A stretch of 64,000 nt of DNA from Streptomyces sp. NBC_01268 (GTDB lineage: Bacteria; Actinomycetota; Actinomycetes; Streptomycetales; Streptomycetaceae). The stretch covers positions 2,666,001-2,730,000 of the forward strand of contig NZ_CP108454.1 of NCBI RefSeq assembly GCF_036240795.1. Direction: 5' to 3'. Positions within the stretch are counted from its first letter, which is position 1. Every line of letters begins with the position of its first letter. A model generated the notes under the pieces. That model saw nothing but the letters and a program-made list of their open reading frames with translations, did no database searches and was not told the origin of the DNA. The position numbers and the translations under genes are program-made. This document shows positions 52,111 through 61,459 of the stretch, piece by piece.

Positions 52111-53145
52111 ATGACGCACACGACCTCCCTCCCCACCCGCTCCCTCGGCACCACCGGCCCCCGGGTCTCCGCCCTCGGCCTCGGCTGCATGGGCATGTCC
52201 GCGCTGTACGGCGAGAGCGACCGCGCCGAGTCGATCGCGACCCTCCACGCCGCCCTCGACGCCGGCGTGACCCTGCTGGACACCGGCGACTTCTACGGCA
52301 TGGGGCACAACGAGCTGCTGATCAACGAGGCCCTGCGCACCGCGCCTCCGGCCGCCCGCGAGCAGGCCCTCATCAGCGTGAAGTTCGGCGCGCTGCGCAC
52401 CGTGGAGGGCGGCTTCACCGGGTACGACGGCCGCCCGGCCGCCGTGAAGAACTTCGCGGCGTACTCGCTGCAGCGCCTCGGCACCGACCACATCGACATC
52501 TACCGGATCGCCCGCGTCGACCCCGACGTGCCGATCGAGGAGACCGTCGGCGCCATCGCCGAGCTGGTCGAGGCGGGCCACGTCCGGCACATCGGCCTCT
52601 CCGAGGTCGGCGCCGACACCCTGCGCCGGGCGGCGGCCGTCGCCCCCATCGCCGACCTCCAGATCGAGTACTCGCTGATATCCCGCGGCATCGAGGAGAA
52701 GATCCTGCCCACCGCACGCGAGCTGGGCATCGGCATCACGGCCTACGGCGTCCTCTCCCGCGGCCTGATCAGCGGCCACTTCACCCGGGACCGCGCCCTC
52801 GGCGCGGGCGACTTCCGCGGCATGTCCCCCCGCTTCCAGGGCGACAACCTGGCGCGGAACCTGGACCTGGTGGACCGCCTCCGCGAGGTCGCCGAGGCCA
52901 AGGGCGTGACGGTCGCCCAGACCGCCATCGCCTGGGTCCTCGCCCAGGGGGCCCGGCACGGCGCGGACATCGTCCCGCTGGTCGGCGCCCGCCGCCGGGA
53001 CCGGCTCGCCGAGGCGCTCGGCGCCGTGGACGTGACGCTGGACGCGGCCGACCTGGCGGCGATCGAGGAGGCCGTCCCCGCCGGCGCGGCGGCCGGCGCG
53101 CGCTACCCGGAGGCCCAGATGGCCCACCTGGACAGCGAGCACTGA
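52111..53145 (+). CDS. Aldo/keto reductase
   Basis: 344 residues. TRSLGTTGPRVSALGLGCMGMSALYG is the family N-terminus. GVTLLDTGDFYGMGHNE holds the catalytic Asp and Tyr, and SVKFGALR the catalytic Lys. DHIDIYRIARVDPDVPIEETVGAI is the further signature; His of the tetrad is replaced in the usual LDLYxxHR position by Arg (IYRIAR). YGVLSRGLISG and the C-terminal cofactor region follow. NADPH-dependent; substrate unknown. Co-transcribed with the following TetR gene. In-frame starts at 52099 and 52075 are possible. Confidence 0.92.
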   Translation: MTHTTSLPTRSLGTTGPRVSALGLGCMGMSALYGESDRAESIATLHAALDAGVTLLDTGDFYGMGHNELLINEALRTAPPAAREQALISVKFGALRTVEGGFTGYDGRPAAVKNFAAYSLQRLGTDHIDIYRIARVDPDVPIEETVGAIAELVEAGHVRHIGLSEVGADTLRRAAAVAPIADLQIEYSLISRGIEEKILPTARELGIGITAYGVLSRGLISGHFTRDRALGAGDFRGMSPRFQGDNLARNLDLVDRLREVAEAKGVTVAQTAIAWVLAQGARHGADIVPLVGARRRDRLAEALGAVDVTLDAADLAAIEEAVPAGAAAGARYPEAQMAHLDSEH

Positions 53146-53162
53146 CCGGTAGTGTCGTTTCC

Positions 53163-53750
53163 ATGGCCGCCACCGAAACCCTGACCGCAGAGCGCATCCT
53201 CGAAGCCACCGAGGAGGTGCTGCGCCGGTACGGCCCCGCGAAGGCGACCGTCGTGGACGTGGCCCGGGTGCTCGGCGTCAGCCACGGCAGCGTCTACCGC
53301 CACTTCCGCACCAAGGCGGCGCTGCGCGAGGCGGTCACCGAGCGCTGGCTCTCGCGCACCGAGGTCGCCCTCGCCGAGCTGACCGGCGCCCCCGGGCGGC
53401 CCGCGCCGGAGAAGCTGCACTCCTGGTTCGCGACCCTCTTCGAGGCCAAGCGTCACAAGGCGGGCGACGACCCGGAGCTGTTCGCGACCTACGGCGTGCT
53501 CATCGACGAGAACAGCGGCGTGGTGGACCAGCACGTCGACGTGCTGATCGGCCAGGTCCGCTCGATCGTCGAGGAGGGCGCCCGGGAGGCCGAGTTCACC
53601 GCCGCCGACCCGGACGCCACGGCCCGCGCGCTCTTCCACGCCACCGCTCGCTTCCACGACCCGGCCTATGCGCCGGAGTGGCGACGGCCCGCGATCGAGG
53701 CGGAGTTCGAGTCGGTCGTCGGCCTCCTGCTGCGCGGCCTGCGGCCCTAG
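53163..53750 (+). CDS. TetR-family transcriptional regulator
   Basis: 195 residues. HTH: AERILEATEEVLRRYGPAKATVVDVARVLGVSHGSVYRHFRTKAALREAV. The C-terminal WLSRTEVALAELTGAPGRPAPEKLHSWFATLFEAKRHKAGDDPELFATY matches the common TetR_C group of YbiH/AcrR-type regulators. It lies 17 bp after the aldo/keto reductase and probably autoregulates the pair through the TGACAGAT dyad. Confidence 0.92.
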   Translation: MAATETLTAERILEATEEVLRRYGPAKATVVDVARVLGVSHGSVYRHFRTKAALREAVTERWLSRTEVALAELTGAPGRPAPEKLHSWFATLFEAKRHKAGDDPELFATYGVLIDENSGVVDQHVDVLIGQVRSIVEEGAREAEFTAADPDATARALFHATARFHDPAYAPEWRRPAIEAEFESVVGLLLRGLRP

Positions 53751-53780
53751 GCGTCGTCCTCACCGCAGACCACAGGACGC

Positions 53781-53820
53781 GGGAAAGCCCCCGGTTCCGA
53801 GAGGAACCGGGGGCTTTCCC
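53781..53820. terminator. Bidirectional terminator between tetR and glyS
   Basis: Perfect 18-bp stem (53781-53798 with 53803-53820) closed by a GAGA tetraloop, followed by a C/T tail on either strand. Separates convergent genes. Confidence 0.93.
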
Positions 53821-53835
53821 GTGCGTACGCCGGAC

Positions 53836-55215
53836 TCAGCAGCCGAGCAGGCGGCTGCCCAGGTAGCTCTGGATCTGGTCGAGGGAGACGCGCTCCTGCT
53901 TCATCGTGTCGCGCTCGCGCACCGTCACCGCGTTGTCGTCGAGGGTGTCGAAGTCGACGGTGACGCAGTACGGGGTGCCGATCTCGTCCTGGCGACGGTA
54001 GCGACGGCCGATGGCACCGGCGTCGTCGAACTCGATGTTCCAGTTCTGCCGCAGGTCGGCCGCGAGGCCCTTGGCCTTCGGCGAGAGCTGCGGGTTGCGG
54101 GACAGCGGCAGGACGGCGACCTTGACCGGGGCCAGGCGGTGGTCGAGGCGCAGCACGGTGCGCTTCTCCATGACGCCCTTGGCGTTGGGCGCCTCGTCCT
54201 CGATGTACGCGTCGAGCAGGAAGGCGAGCATGGTGCGGCCGACACCGGCCGCCGGCTCGATGACGTACGGCGTGTAGCGCTCGCCCGTCTCCTGCTCCAG
54301 GTACGTGAGGTTGGCGCCGGAGGCCTTGGAGTGGGCGTTCAGGTCGTAGTCGGTGCGGTTGGCGACGCCCTCCAGCTCGCCCCACTCGCTGCCGCCGAAG
54401 GAGAAGCGGTACTCGATGTCGGCGGTGCGCTTCGAGTAGTGGGAGAGCTTCTCCGCCGGGTGCTCGAACCAGCGCATGTTCTCCTCACGCAGGCCCAGGC
54501 CGGTGTACCAGTTCCAGCGCTGCTCCATCCAGTACTCCTGCCACTGCTCGTCCTCGCCCGGCTTGACGAAGAACTCCATCTCCATCTGCTCGAACTCGCG
54601 CGTGCGGAAGATGAAGTTGCCCGGAGTGATCTCGTTCCGGAAGGACTTGCCCATCTGCGCGATGCCGAACGGGGGCTTCTTGCGCGAGGTGGTCTGCACC
54701 TGGGCGAAGTTGGTGAAGATGCCCTGGGCGGTCTCGGGCCGCAGGTACGCGACGGAGCCGGTGTCCTGGGTCGGGCCGAGGTGCGTGGAGAGCAGGCCGG
54801 AGAACTGCTTGGGCTCCGTGAAGGTGCCCTTGTTGCCACAGTTGGGGCAGTTGAGGTCGGTCAGGCTCTCGGGGAGGCGGCCGTGCTTCTCCTCGTACGC
54901 CTCCTCCAGGTGGTCGGCGCGGAAGCGCTTGTGGCAGGAGGTGCACTCGGTCAGCGGGTCCGTGAAGGTGGCGACGTGACCGGACGCCTCCCAGACCTCG
55001 GTGGCCAGGATGACCGACGAGTCGATGCCGACGACGTCCTCGCGCGCGGTGACCATGTAGCGCCACCACTGACGCTTGATGTTCTCCTTGAGTTCGACAC
55101 CCAGCGGTCCGTAGTCCCAGGCGGCACGCTGACCGCCGTAGATCTCGCTGCACGGGTAGACGAAGCCACGGCGCTTGCTCAGGCTGACGATGGTGTCGAT
55201 CTTGTCGGCGGCCAC
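53836..55215 (-). CDS. glyS: Glycyl-tRNA synthetase (single-chain class II)
   Basis: 459 residues; GTG start with AAGAGAG upstream. Eukaryote-like dimeric GlyRS, as usual in actinobacteria. Motif 1 region [23 protein letters not shown]; a zinc-binding insert with Cys91, Cys94, Cys123, Cys126 (CTSCHKRF...CPNCGNKG). Motif 2 is [25 protein letters not shown] and motif 3 lies in [18 protein letters not shown]. Charges tRNA-Gly in the cytoplasm. Divergent from znuA; no T-box leader is seen. Confidence 0.97.
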   Translation of the reverse strand: MAADKIDTIVSLSKRRGFVYPCSEIYGGQRAAWDYGPLGVELKENIKRQWWRYMVTAREDVVGIDSSVILATEVWEASGHVATFTDPLTECTSCHKRFRADHLEEAYEEKHGRLPESLTDLNCPNCGNKGTFTEPKQFSGLLSTHLGPTQDTGSVAYLRPETAQGIFTNFAQVQTTSRKKPPFGIAQMGKSFRNEITPGNFIFRTREFEQMEMEFFVKPGEDEQWQEYWMEQRWNWYTGLGLREENMRWFEHPAEKLSHYSKRTADIEYRFSFGGSEWGELEGVANRTDYDLNAHSKASGANLTYLEQETGERYTPYVIEPAAGVGRTMLAFLLDAYIEDEAPNAKGVMEKRTVLRLDHRLAPVKVAVLPLSRNPQLSPKAKGLAADLRQNWNIEFDDAGAIGRRYRRQDEIGTPYCVTVDFDTLDDNAVTVRERDTMKQERVSLDQIQSYLGSRLLGC

Positions 55216-55344
55216 GGTGCTCTCTTCATTACGACGACGAAGTGCGAATGCCTCAGGTTACCGGCGCCCGCACCCCCCGTATCAAATCGGTTCCGCCCCG
55301 GCCCCGGAGTGCTCGGGAACACAGGGGGACGAAGCGTCCGGCAA

Positions 55345-55382
55345 TTGACAACCGTTTCCATCTTTGTTGAAAATGAGTGTCA
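55345..55382 (+). promoter_or_regulatory. znuA promoter with Zur box
   Basis: -35 TTGACA (55345-55350), 18-bp spacer, -10 GAAAAT (55369-55374), predicted start at 55382, the A of the ATG. TGAAAATGAGTGTCA (55368-55382) is a 7-1-7 dyad with 5 of 7 pairs matching, close to the actinobacterial Zur site TGAnAATnATTnTCA. Repressor bound here would cover -10 and start site. Confidence 0.8.
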
Positions 55383-56347
55383 TGAACGTACGCCGACTGA
55401 TACCCACCACCGCCCTCGCCGGAGCCGTCACCCTCGGCCTCGTCACCCTCTCCGCCTGCTCCGGCACCTCGGACGCGGCCGGCAAGGGCAGCGGCGGCAA
55501 GCTGGACGTGGTCGCGTCGTTCTACCCCATGCAGTACCTGGCCGAGCAGATAGGCGGCGGCCACGTCGCCGTCGACACGCTCACCAAGCCCGGCGTCGAG
55601 CCGCACGACCTGGAGCTCAAGCCGAAGCAGATCGGCGAGCTCGGCGAGGCCGACGTCATCGTCTACCTCAAGGGCATCCAGCCCGCCGTCGACGAAGCCA
55701 TCGCCCAGGCCGGCGTCGCGAACACCGTCGACGCGGCCGCCCTCACCGAGCTGGAGGACCACGACACCTCCTCCGGCCACGACCACGCCGCCGAGGAAGC
55801 CGGCCACGACCACGCGTCCGAGGCCGGCGCCGACCCGCACATCTGGCTCGACCCCGTGAAGTACGCCGAGGTCGCCAAGGGCGTGGGCGCCGCCTTCGAG
55901 AAGGCCGACCCGGACCACGCCGCCGACTACCGGAAGAACACCGACGCCCTGCTGAAGAAGCTGGGCGCGCTGAACACCGAGTTCGCGAACGGCCTGAAGA
56001 ACACCACCACCCGGACCTTCATCACCACGCACTCCGCCTTCGGCTACCTCGCCGAGCGCTACGGCCTGGAGCAGGAGGGCATCACCGGCATCGACCCCGA
56101 GTCCGAGCCGAGCCCCGCCCGCGTCAAGGAACTCCAGGACATCGCGAGGAAGGACAAGGTCTCCACCGTCTTCTTCGAGACCCTGGCCAGCGACAAGACC
56201 GCCAAGACCCTCGCGAACGACACCGGTCTCCAGACCGACGTGCTCGACCCGCTGGAGGGAATCACGGACACGTCCAAGGGCGCTGACTACATCCAGGTCA
56301 TGCAGTCCAACCTCGCCGCGCTGCAGAAGGCCCTCGGCGCGAAGTGA
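55382..56347 (+). CDS. znuA: Zinc ABC transporter substrate-binding lipoprotein
   Basis: 321 residues. Lipoprotein signal MNVRRLIPTTALAGAVTLGLVTLSAC with the lipobox LSAC at Cys26. Cluster A-I fold: VVASFYPMQYLAEQI, GVEPHDLELKPKQI (metal-ligand His), an acidic His-rich loop (DHDTSSGHDHAAEEAGHDH), DPHIWLDPV and TTHSAFGYLAERYGL. The His-rich loop is typical of zinc-specific members. It captures zinc outside the membrane for ZnuBC. Start at ATG 55382 is supported by a promoter giving a leaderless mRNA. Confidence 0.95.
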   Translation: MNVRRLIPTTALAGAVTLGLVTLSACSGTSDAAGKGSGGKLDVVASFYPMQYLAEQIGGGHVAVDTLTKPGVEPHDLELKPKQIGELGEADVIVYLKGIQPAVDEAIAQAGVANTVDAAALTELEDHDTSSGHDHAAEEAGHDHASEAGADPHIWLDPVKYAEVAKGVGAAFEKADPDHAADYRKNTDALLKKLGALNTEFANGLKNTTTRTFITTHSAFGYLAERYGLEQEGITGIDPESEPSPARVKELQDIARKDKVSTVFFETLASDKTAKTLANDTGLQTDVLDPLEGITDTSKGADYIQVMQSNLAALQKALGAK

Positions 56348-56382
56348 AACCCACCCCGCAGGGAAAGCAGCAGGAGGCACCC

Positions 56383-57159
56383 GTGAGCGCACCCGGGCAC
56401 GACGGCCCCGTCATCTCCGTCCGCGGAGCCACCGCGGCCCTCGGCTCGCGCCCCGTCCTGCGCGGCGTCGACCTCACCGTCCAGCGCGGTGAGGTCGTCG
56501 CCCTGCTCGGCGCCAACGGCTCCGGCAAGTCGACCGCCGTCCGCTCCGTCATCGGCCAGGTGCCGCTGACCGGCGGCAGCATCGAGCTGTTCGGCACGGA
56601 GCAGAAGCGGTTCCGCGACTGGGCGCGCGTCGGCTACGTACCCCAGCGCACCACCGCCGCCAGCGGCGTGCCCGCCACCATCCGCGAGGTCGTCACCTCC
56701 GGCCGGCTCTCCCGGCGCCGCTTCGGCCTCACCACCAAGGCCGACCGGGCCGCCGTCGACCGGGCCATCGCCCTCGTCGGCCTGGCCGACCGCGCCAAGG
56801 ACTCCGTCTCCGCCCTCTCCGGCGGCCAGCACCAGCGCGTGCTCATCGCCCGCGCGCTCGCCTCCGAACCGGAGCTGCTGATCATGGACGAGCCGATGGC
56901 CGGCGTCGACCTCGCCAGCCAGGAGATCCTCGCCGCGACCCTGCGCGAACAGGTCGCGGGCGGCACCTCGATCCTGCTCGTCCTGCACGAGCTCGGCCCG
57001 CTGGAGCCGCTGATCGACCGGGCGGTCGTCCTCCGCGACGGCTGCGTCGTCCACGACGGCCCGCCCCCGAAGGCCGTCGGACAGCACGCGCTGCCCGGCC
57101 ACGACCACGTCCACCCGCACGCGGCCGACGAGCCGCTCCGCACCGGTCTGCTGACCTGA
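56383..57159 (+). CDS. znuC: Zinc ABC transporter ATP-binding protein
   Basis: 258 residues. Walker A GANGSGKST (43-51), signature LSGGQ (145-149), Walker B IMDEP with Asp169/Glu170, and the switch His in LVLHELGPL. The C-terminal tail is His-rich (GHDHVHPHAADEP), possibly zinc-sensing. GTG 56383 follows AGGAGG. An alternative GTG at 56344 overlaps the znuA stop (GTGA). Confidence 0.95.
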   Translation: MSAPGHDGPVISVRGATAALGSRPVLRGVDLTVQRGEVVALLGANGSGKSTAVRSVIGQVPLTGGSIELFGTEQKRFRDWARVGYVPQRTTAASGVPATIREVVTSGRLSRRRFGLTTKADRAAVDRAIALVGLADRAKDSVSALSGGQHQRVLIARALASEPELLIMDEPMAGVDLASQEILAATLREQVAGGTSILLVLHELGPLEPLIDRAVVLRDGCVVHDGPPPKAVGQHALPGHDHVHPHAADEPLRTGLLT

Positions 57160-57188
57160 GGACCCCGAGGATCTAGGAAAGCTGCCCC

Positions 57189-58082
57189 ATGGAATTCCTC
57201 CAGCTCGCCTTCATGCAGCGGGCGCTCATCGCCGCCGTCCTCGTCGGCATCACCGCGCCCGCCGTCGGCATCTACCTCGTCCAGCGGCGCCAGGCCCTGA
57301 TGGGCGACGGCATCGGCCACGTCGCCATGACCGGTGTCGGCCTCGGCTTCCTGCTGAACACCAGCCCCGTGTGGATGGCCACCGCGGTCGCCGTCATCGG
57401 CGCCGTCGCGATGGAGCTGATCCGCGCGTACGGCAAGACCCGCGGCGACCTCGCCCTCGCGCTGCTCTTCTACGGCGGCATGGCCGGCGGCGTGCTGCTC
57501 ATCAACCTCTCGCCGACCGGCTCCAACGCCAACCTGAACTCGTTCCTGTTCGGCTCCCTGTCGACGGTCTCCACCGAGGACGTCACGGCCATCGGCATCC
57601 TGGCCGCGTTCGTCGTCCTCGTCACCGTCGGCCTGCGCCGCCAGCTCTTCGCGGTCAGCCAGGACGAGGAGTTCGCCCGCGTCACCGGCCTGCCCGTCCG
57701 GTTCCTCAACCTGCTCATCGCGGTCACCGCCGCCGTGACCGTCACGGTCGCCATGCGGGTCGTCGGCCTGCTCCTGGTCAGCGCGCTGATGGTGGTCCCG
57801 GTGGCCGCCGCCCAGCAGCTGTCCCGGTCCTTCCGTACGACCTTCGTGCTCGCCGTCGTCATCGGCACCGGCGTCACCCTCGCCGGCACGGTGACCTCCT
57901 ACTACCAGGACGTGCCGCCCGGCGCGACGATCGTGCTCCTCGCCATCGGGGTCTTCATCGCCCTCACGGCCCTCGCCACCCCGCTCGCCCGGCGGCGCGC
58001 CCGCGCCGCCGAGAGCGCCGCGCGGGAATGCGACGCCGAGCTCCCGGGCGCCCGGCGCCCCGCCGACGACGTGAACGTCTGA
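57189..58082 (+). CDS. znuB: Zinc ABC transporter permease
   Basis: 297 residues, about eight to nine membrane helices of the ABC-3 family. Signatures: VGIYLVQRRQALMGDGIGHVAMTGVGLGF, LNSFLFGSLSTVSTEDV, and MRVVGLLLVSALMVVPVAAAQQL. Forms the membrane channel for zinc import with ZnuC and ZnuA. 29 nt after znuC in the same operon, AGGAAAG before the ATG. Confidence 0.95.
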   Translation: MEFLQLAFMQRALIAAVLVGITAPAVGIYLVQRRQALMGDGIGHVAMTGVGLGFLLNTSPVWMATAVAVIGAVAMELIRAYGKTRGDLALALLFYGGMAGGVLLINLSPTGSNANLNSFLFGSLSTVSTEDVTAIGILAAFVVLVTVGLRRQLFAVSQDEEFARVTGLPVRFLNLLIAVTAAVTVTVAMRVVGLLLVSALMVVPVAAAQQLSRSFRTTFVLAVVIGTGVTLAGTVTSYYQDVPPGATIVLLAIGVFIALTALATPLARRRARAAESAARECDAELPGARRPADDVNV

Positions 58083-58153
58083 CCGCGGTCCGGGCCCAGG
58101 GGGGCGGGGGGCTGGCAGAATGGCGGGGGCAGACAAGATTCAAGGAGGCCCCC

Positions 58154-58564
58154 GTGGTGACGGCAGGACCCCCCGTACGAGGCCGCTCGACCAAGCAGCG
58201 GGCCGCCGTGTCGGCGGCGCTGAACGAGGTCGACGAGTTCCGCTCCGCCCAGGAGCTGCACGACATGCTGAAGCACCGCGGCGACTCCGTCGGCCTCACC
58301 ACCGTCTACCGCACGCTCCAGTCCCTCGCGGACGCGGGCGAGGTGGACGCGCTGCGCACCAGCGACGGCGAGACGGTCTACCGGCGCTGTTCGACCGGCG
58401 ACCACCACCACCACCTCGTCTGCCGCGTCTGCGGCAAGGCCGTCGAGGTGGAGGGCCCGGCCGTGGAGCAGTGGGCGGAGACGATCGCGTCCGAGCACGG
58501 CTTCGTGAACGTGGCGCACACGGTGGAGATCTTCGGCACCTGCGCGGAGTGCGCGACGAAGTGA
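58154..58564 (+). CDS. zur: Zinc uptake regulator Zur (Fur family)
   Basis: 136 residues, GTG start 5 nt after AGGAGG. Winged helix: TKQRAAVSAALNEVDEFRSAQELHDMLKHRGDSVGLTTVYRTLQSLADAGEVDAL. Regulatory metal site: Cys79, His84-87 cluster. Structural zinc site: Cys90, Cys93, Cys130, Cys133. With zinc bound it represses znuACB through the box at 55368-55382 and other zinc-sparing genes. Last gene of the znu operon. Confidence 0.95.
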   Translation: MVTAGPPVRGRSTKQRAAVSAALNEVDEFRSAQELHDMLKHRGDSVGLTTVYRTLQSLADAGEVDALRTSDGETVYRRCSTGDHHHHLVCRVCGKAVEVEGPAVEQWAETIASEHGFVNVAHTVEIFGTCAECATK

Positions 58565-58573
58565 CCTGACATA

Positions 58574-58613
58574 CGAGGGGCCCGCACCGGACGACTTCGG
58601 TGCGGGCCCCTCG
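58574..58613. terminator. Bidirectional terminator between zur and uppS
   Basis: Perfect 16-bp stem (58574-58589 with 58598-58613), 8-nt loop, between convergent stops. Confidence 0.92.
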
Positions 58614-58633
58614 CGTACGCGCGTCCCGCGCGC

Positions 58634-59458
58634 TCAGCCCTTGTCGAGCACGGCGAGGTCCGCCGGGTCCACACCGCCGAAGCGCCGGTCGCGCTGGGCG
58701 AACTCGACGCAGGCCCGCCACAGGTCCCGGCGGTCGAAGTCGGGCCACAGCACGTCCTGGAAGACCATCTCGGCGTACGCGCTCTGCCAGATCAGGTAGT
58801 TGGAGGTGCGCTGCTCGCCACTGGGGCGGAGGAAGAGGTCGACGTCCGGCATGTCCGGGTAGTACAGGTACTTCTGGATCGTCTTCTCGGTGATCTTCGC
58901 GGGGTCGAGCCGGCCCGCCTTGACGTCCTCCGCGAGCGCCTGCGCCGCGTCCGTCAGCTCCGCACGGCCGCCGTAGTTCATGCAGAAGTACAGCGTGAGC
59001 TTCGTGTTGTCCTTGGTCTGCTCCTGGGCGATCTGGAGCTCCTTGGCGACCGACTTCCACAGCTTGGGCATGCGGCCCACCCAGCGCACCCGCACGCCGA
59101 GGGAGTCGAGCTGGTCGCGGGACTTGCGGATGAAGTCACGGTTGAAGTTCATCAGGAAGCGCACCTCTTCGGGCGACCGCTTCCAGTTCTCGGTGGAGAA
59201 GGCGTAGAGGGAGATCGAGCCCACGCCCATCTCGATCGCGCCCTGGAGCACGTCGAGCACCTGCTCGGCGCCGACCTTGTGCCCCTCGGTGCGCGGCAGA
59301 CCGCGCTCCTTGGCCCAGCGGCCGTTGCCGTCCATGACGATCGCGACGTGCTCGGGCACGAGCTCCGACTGGAGCTTCGGCGGGCGGGCGCCGGACGGGT
59401 GCGGCTCGGGGGCGCTGTACTCCCGGCGCTGGCGCCCGAGAAGTCGTGCGATGGCCAT
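58634..59458 (-). CDS. uppS: Isoprenyl transferase (cis-prenyl diphosphate synthase)
   Basis: 274 residues. [23 protein letters not shown] carries the catalytic Asp43 and P-loop-like motif. [29 protein letters not shown] and [27 protein letters not shown] are the conserved regions III-V. Adds isoprene units in cis to make the C50-C55 carrier lipid for cell-wall synthesis. Follows recO by 13 nt, so the two form an operon. Confidence 0.96.
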   Translation of the reverse strand: MAIARLLGRQRREYSAPEPHPSGARPPKLQSELVPEHVAIVMDGNGRWAKERGLPRTEGHKVGAEQVLDVLQGAIEMGVGSISLYAFSTENWKRSPEEVRFLMNFNRDFIRKSRDQLDSLGVRVRWVGRMPKLWKSVAKELQIAQEQTKDNTKLTLYFCMNYGGRAELTDAAQALAEDVKAGRLDPAKITEKTIQKYLYYPDMPDVDLFLRPSGEQRTSNYLIWQSAYAEMVFQDVLWPDFDRRDLWRACVEFAQRDRRFGGVDPADLAVLDKG

Positions 59459-59471
59459 GGCGATGGATCTC

Positions 59472-60221
59472 CTAGCTCTTCTCTACGTACCGCAGCGAGC
59501 GCAGCCCGCGCTCCAGGTGCCAGTGCAGATAGGCGGACACGAGGCCGCTGCCCTCCCTGACGTGACGCGGTTCGCACGCGTCCGCCGTCTCCCAGTCGCC
59601 GGTGAGCAGCGCGCTGAGCAGGCCTACGGCCTCCGCAGAGGGTACGACGCTTCCGGGCACCCGGCAGTCGCCGCATATGACCCCGCCCGCACCGACCGAA
59701 AAGAACCGATTGGGCCCGGGAAGTCCGCATTTGGCGCAATCGTCGAAGCTGGGCGCGTACCCGTTCACGGCGAGCGAGCGCAGCAGGAAGGCGTCGAGGA
59801 TCAGATGCGGCGCGTGCTCACCCCGCGCCAGCGTCCGCAGCCCGCCCACGAGCAGCAGGTACTGCTGCACGGCCGGCTCGCCCTCGTGATCGGTGAACCG
59901 TTCCGCCGTCTCCAGCATGGCGGTCCCCGCCGTGTACCGGGCGTAGTCGGTGACGATCCCGCTCCCGTACGCGGCGATCGTCTCGCTCTGCGTGCACAGC
60001 GGCAGCCCGCGCCCCACGAGCTCACTCCCCCGGGCGAAGAACTGCACGTCCACGTGCGAGAACGGTTCGAGCCGCGCCCCGAACTTCGACTTGGTCCGCC
60101 GCACCCCCCGCGCGACGGCGCGTACGCGCCCGTGACCGCGCGTGAGCAACGTGATGATGCGGTCCGCTTCACCCAGCTTCTGGGTGCGCAGCACGATGCC
60201 GTCGTCGCGGAACAGACTCAT
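59472..60221 (-). CDS. recO: DNA repair protein RecO
   Basis: 249 residues. N-terminal OB fold: [51 protein letters not shown]-terminal zinc site is formed by CAKC and CGDC (about residues 160-190). RecO anneals ssDNA and helps RecR load RecA in gap repair. Start ATG at 60221. Upstream gene of the recO-uppS operon. Confidence 0.95.
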   Translation of the reverse strand: MSLFRDDGIVLRTQKLGEADRIITLLTRGHGRVRAVARGVRRTKSKFGARLEPFSHVDVQFFARGSELVGRGLPLCTQSETIAAYGSGIVTDYARYTAGTAMLETAERFTDHEGEPAVQQYLLLVGGLRTLARGEHAPHLILDAFLLRSLAVNGYAPSFDDCAKCGLPGPNRFFSVGAGGVICGDCRVPGSVVPSAEAVGLLSALLTGDWETADACEPRHVREGSGLVSAYLHWHLERGLRSLRYVEKS

Positions 60222-60537
60222 GGAGCCATTCTCCCGTACGGGGAGAGCGCCCCGGGCCGCCTCGGGCCACTCCCCCCGCTCCGGCGATCCGACCGGCCGA
60301 TCCCGCCGGCGGGCGAATACGCCGAGGAGACGATTCGGGCGAGCGCCTCAAAGCGACGGAGTTCACCGGCTCCCCTCCCCCAACGGCATATACAGAGGGC
60401 GGGTATTCGGACCCCTCCTCGACGATCCGGCCGTGGTGCGGCGGACACGGGCGACCTACGATCTGGTCAAGGGCCGCCGCGCTGTCGCCGGAGGCGTCCC
60501 CGGCCCTGCTCGAACCGGCGGCGGAGGACCGAAGACG
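60222..60537. other. 316-bp spacer between recO and the small plus-strand ORF
   Basis: Holds the recO promoter region on the minus strand and possibly the promoter for the membrane-protein gene on the plus strand (GCATATACAG near 60389-60398 is AT-rich). No convincing gene or strong hairpin seen. Confidence 0.5.
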
Positions 60538-60612
60538 ATGCACGCGTACGACCCGACCGCCGACCTCCCCGCCACCGCCCGGGCGGCGTTCGCCGCAGGC
60601 GCCGAGGGATGA
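60538..60612 (+). CDS. Possible 24-residue leader-type small ORF
   Basis: MHAYDPTADLPATARAAFAAGAEG. It has its own GGAGG (10 nt before ATG), and its TGA overlaps the ATG of the next gene (ATGA). Such an arrangement would couple translation of the membrane-protein gene. A longer in-frame GTG start at 60434 also exists. No homology known to me. Confidence 0.35.
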   Translation: MHAYDPTADLPATARAAFAAGAEG

Positions 60613-61451
60613 CGGGGATGCGGCCCTCGACACCGGTCCTGCGCGGCAGCGGCGGCGCCGTGCTCCGTCAGGACGACGCCGGTGACGCGCTCACGCTGAG
60701 CCGCGGGGACGAGGAGACGCGCATCCCCCTGCGGGCGATCCGGCGCGTGTCGCCGGGCGGTCGGGCGGTCACGGTCGCCCTCCGGGTGCCGGAGGGCGGG
60801 GAGCCCGTCGTCCACGTGGTGCAGGGCGTGAACGACACGTCGGCCTACGTGTTCGCGTCGACGGTGGGCGCGGCGCTGGACAGGCTGCCGGAGCCGCCCG
60901 CGCAGTTCGACGGCGCCGCGCTCGTGACGACCCGCTCGCTCGCCACTCCCCGCGCGCCCGAGACGGCGAGCGCCGGAGCCTGGGCGCGGGGTCGCGCGTG
61001 GGTCCTGCTGGCTCTCGGTCCGGGCCTGGCGGCGCTGATCGGCGTGAGCGTCATGGTCGTGGTCCGGGGGGAGCCGGCGGCGCTGGTCCTCTCGGTCCTG
61101 GTCGGGATCGTGACGGTCGTCCTCAACCTCTGCGGCGCCGCCTCGATGGAGCGGGCCTTCCAGATGTGGGCCCTCCCGTGGCGGGGCGTCACGGTGATGG
61201 CAGTGCGGACGAGCCCGTACGGCAAGTCGGGGATCTACGCGTACACGGGCCCGAACGGCGAGTCCCACACGTACTCCCGGCAGGCGTACGCGCGCAGCGT
61301 CGAGATCAGCTACCACCCGGACGACCCCGGCGTGGCGGTCGGCGTCTACCCCGTCGTGGTGCGGGTGCTGGTGGCGCTGGGCTCCCTGGCCCTCTGGGCG
61401 GCGACGATCGGCATGATCTCCCTGATGGTCGTCATGGGCGCCGGCGTCTGA
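60609..61451 (+). CDS. Hypothetical membrane protein
   Basis: 280 residues. The N-terminal 110 residues look like a soluble beta-rich domain (VLRQDDAGDALTLSRGDEETRIPLRAIRRVSP). Three to four hydrophobic helices follow (WVLLALGPGLAALIGVSVMVVV, AALVLSVLVGIVTVVLNL, VVRVLVALGSLALWAATIGMISLMVVMG). A loop (ARSVEISYHPDDPGVAVGVYPV) resembles DUF3592 proteins. Start at 60609 by ATGA overlap; ATG 60618 is possible. Function unknown. Confidence 0.75.
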   Translation: MTGMRPSTPVLRGSGGAVLRQDDAGDALTLSRGDEETRIPLRAIRRVSPGGRAVTVALRVPEGGEPVVHVVQGVNDTSAYVFASTVGAALDRLPEPPAQFDGAALVTTRSLATPRAPETASAGAWARGRAWVLLALGPGLAALIGVSVMVVVRGEPAALVLSVLVGIVTVVLNLCGAASMERAFQMWALPWRGVTVMAVRTSPYGKSGIYAYTGPNGESHTYSRQAYARSVEISYHPDDPGVAVGVYPVVVRVLVALGSLALWAATIGMISLMVVMGAGV

Positions 61452-61459
61452 CCGACCGG

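Noticed and set aside
55216..55381. T-box or other riboswitch leader for glyS
   Set aside because: The glyS leader is short and shows neither the T-box bulge sequence nor a terminator/antiterminator pair.
56344..56382. Alternative znuC start at GTG 56344 overlapping the znuA stop
   Set aside because: Less likely than GTG 56383, which has AGGAGG at proper spacing; kept as a possibility in the znuC entry.
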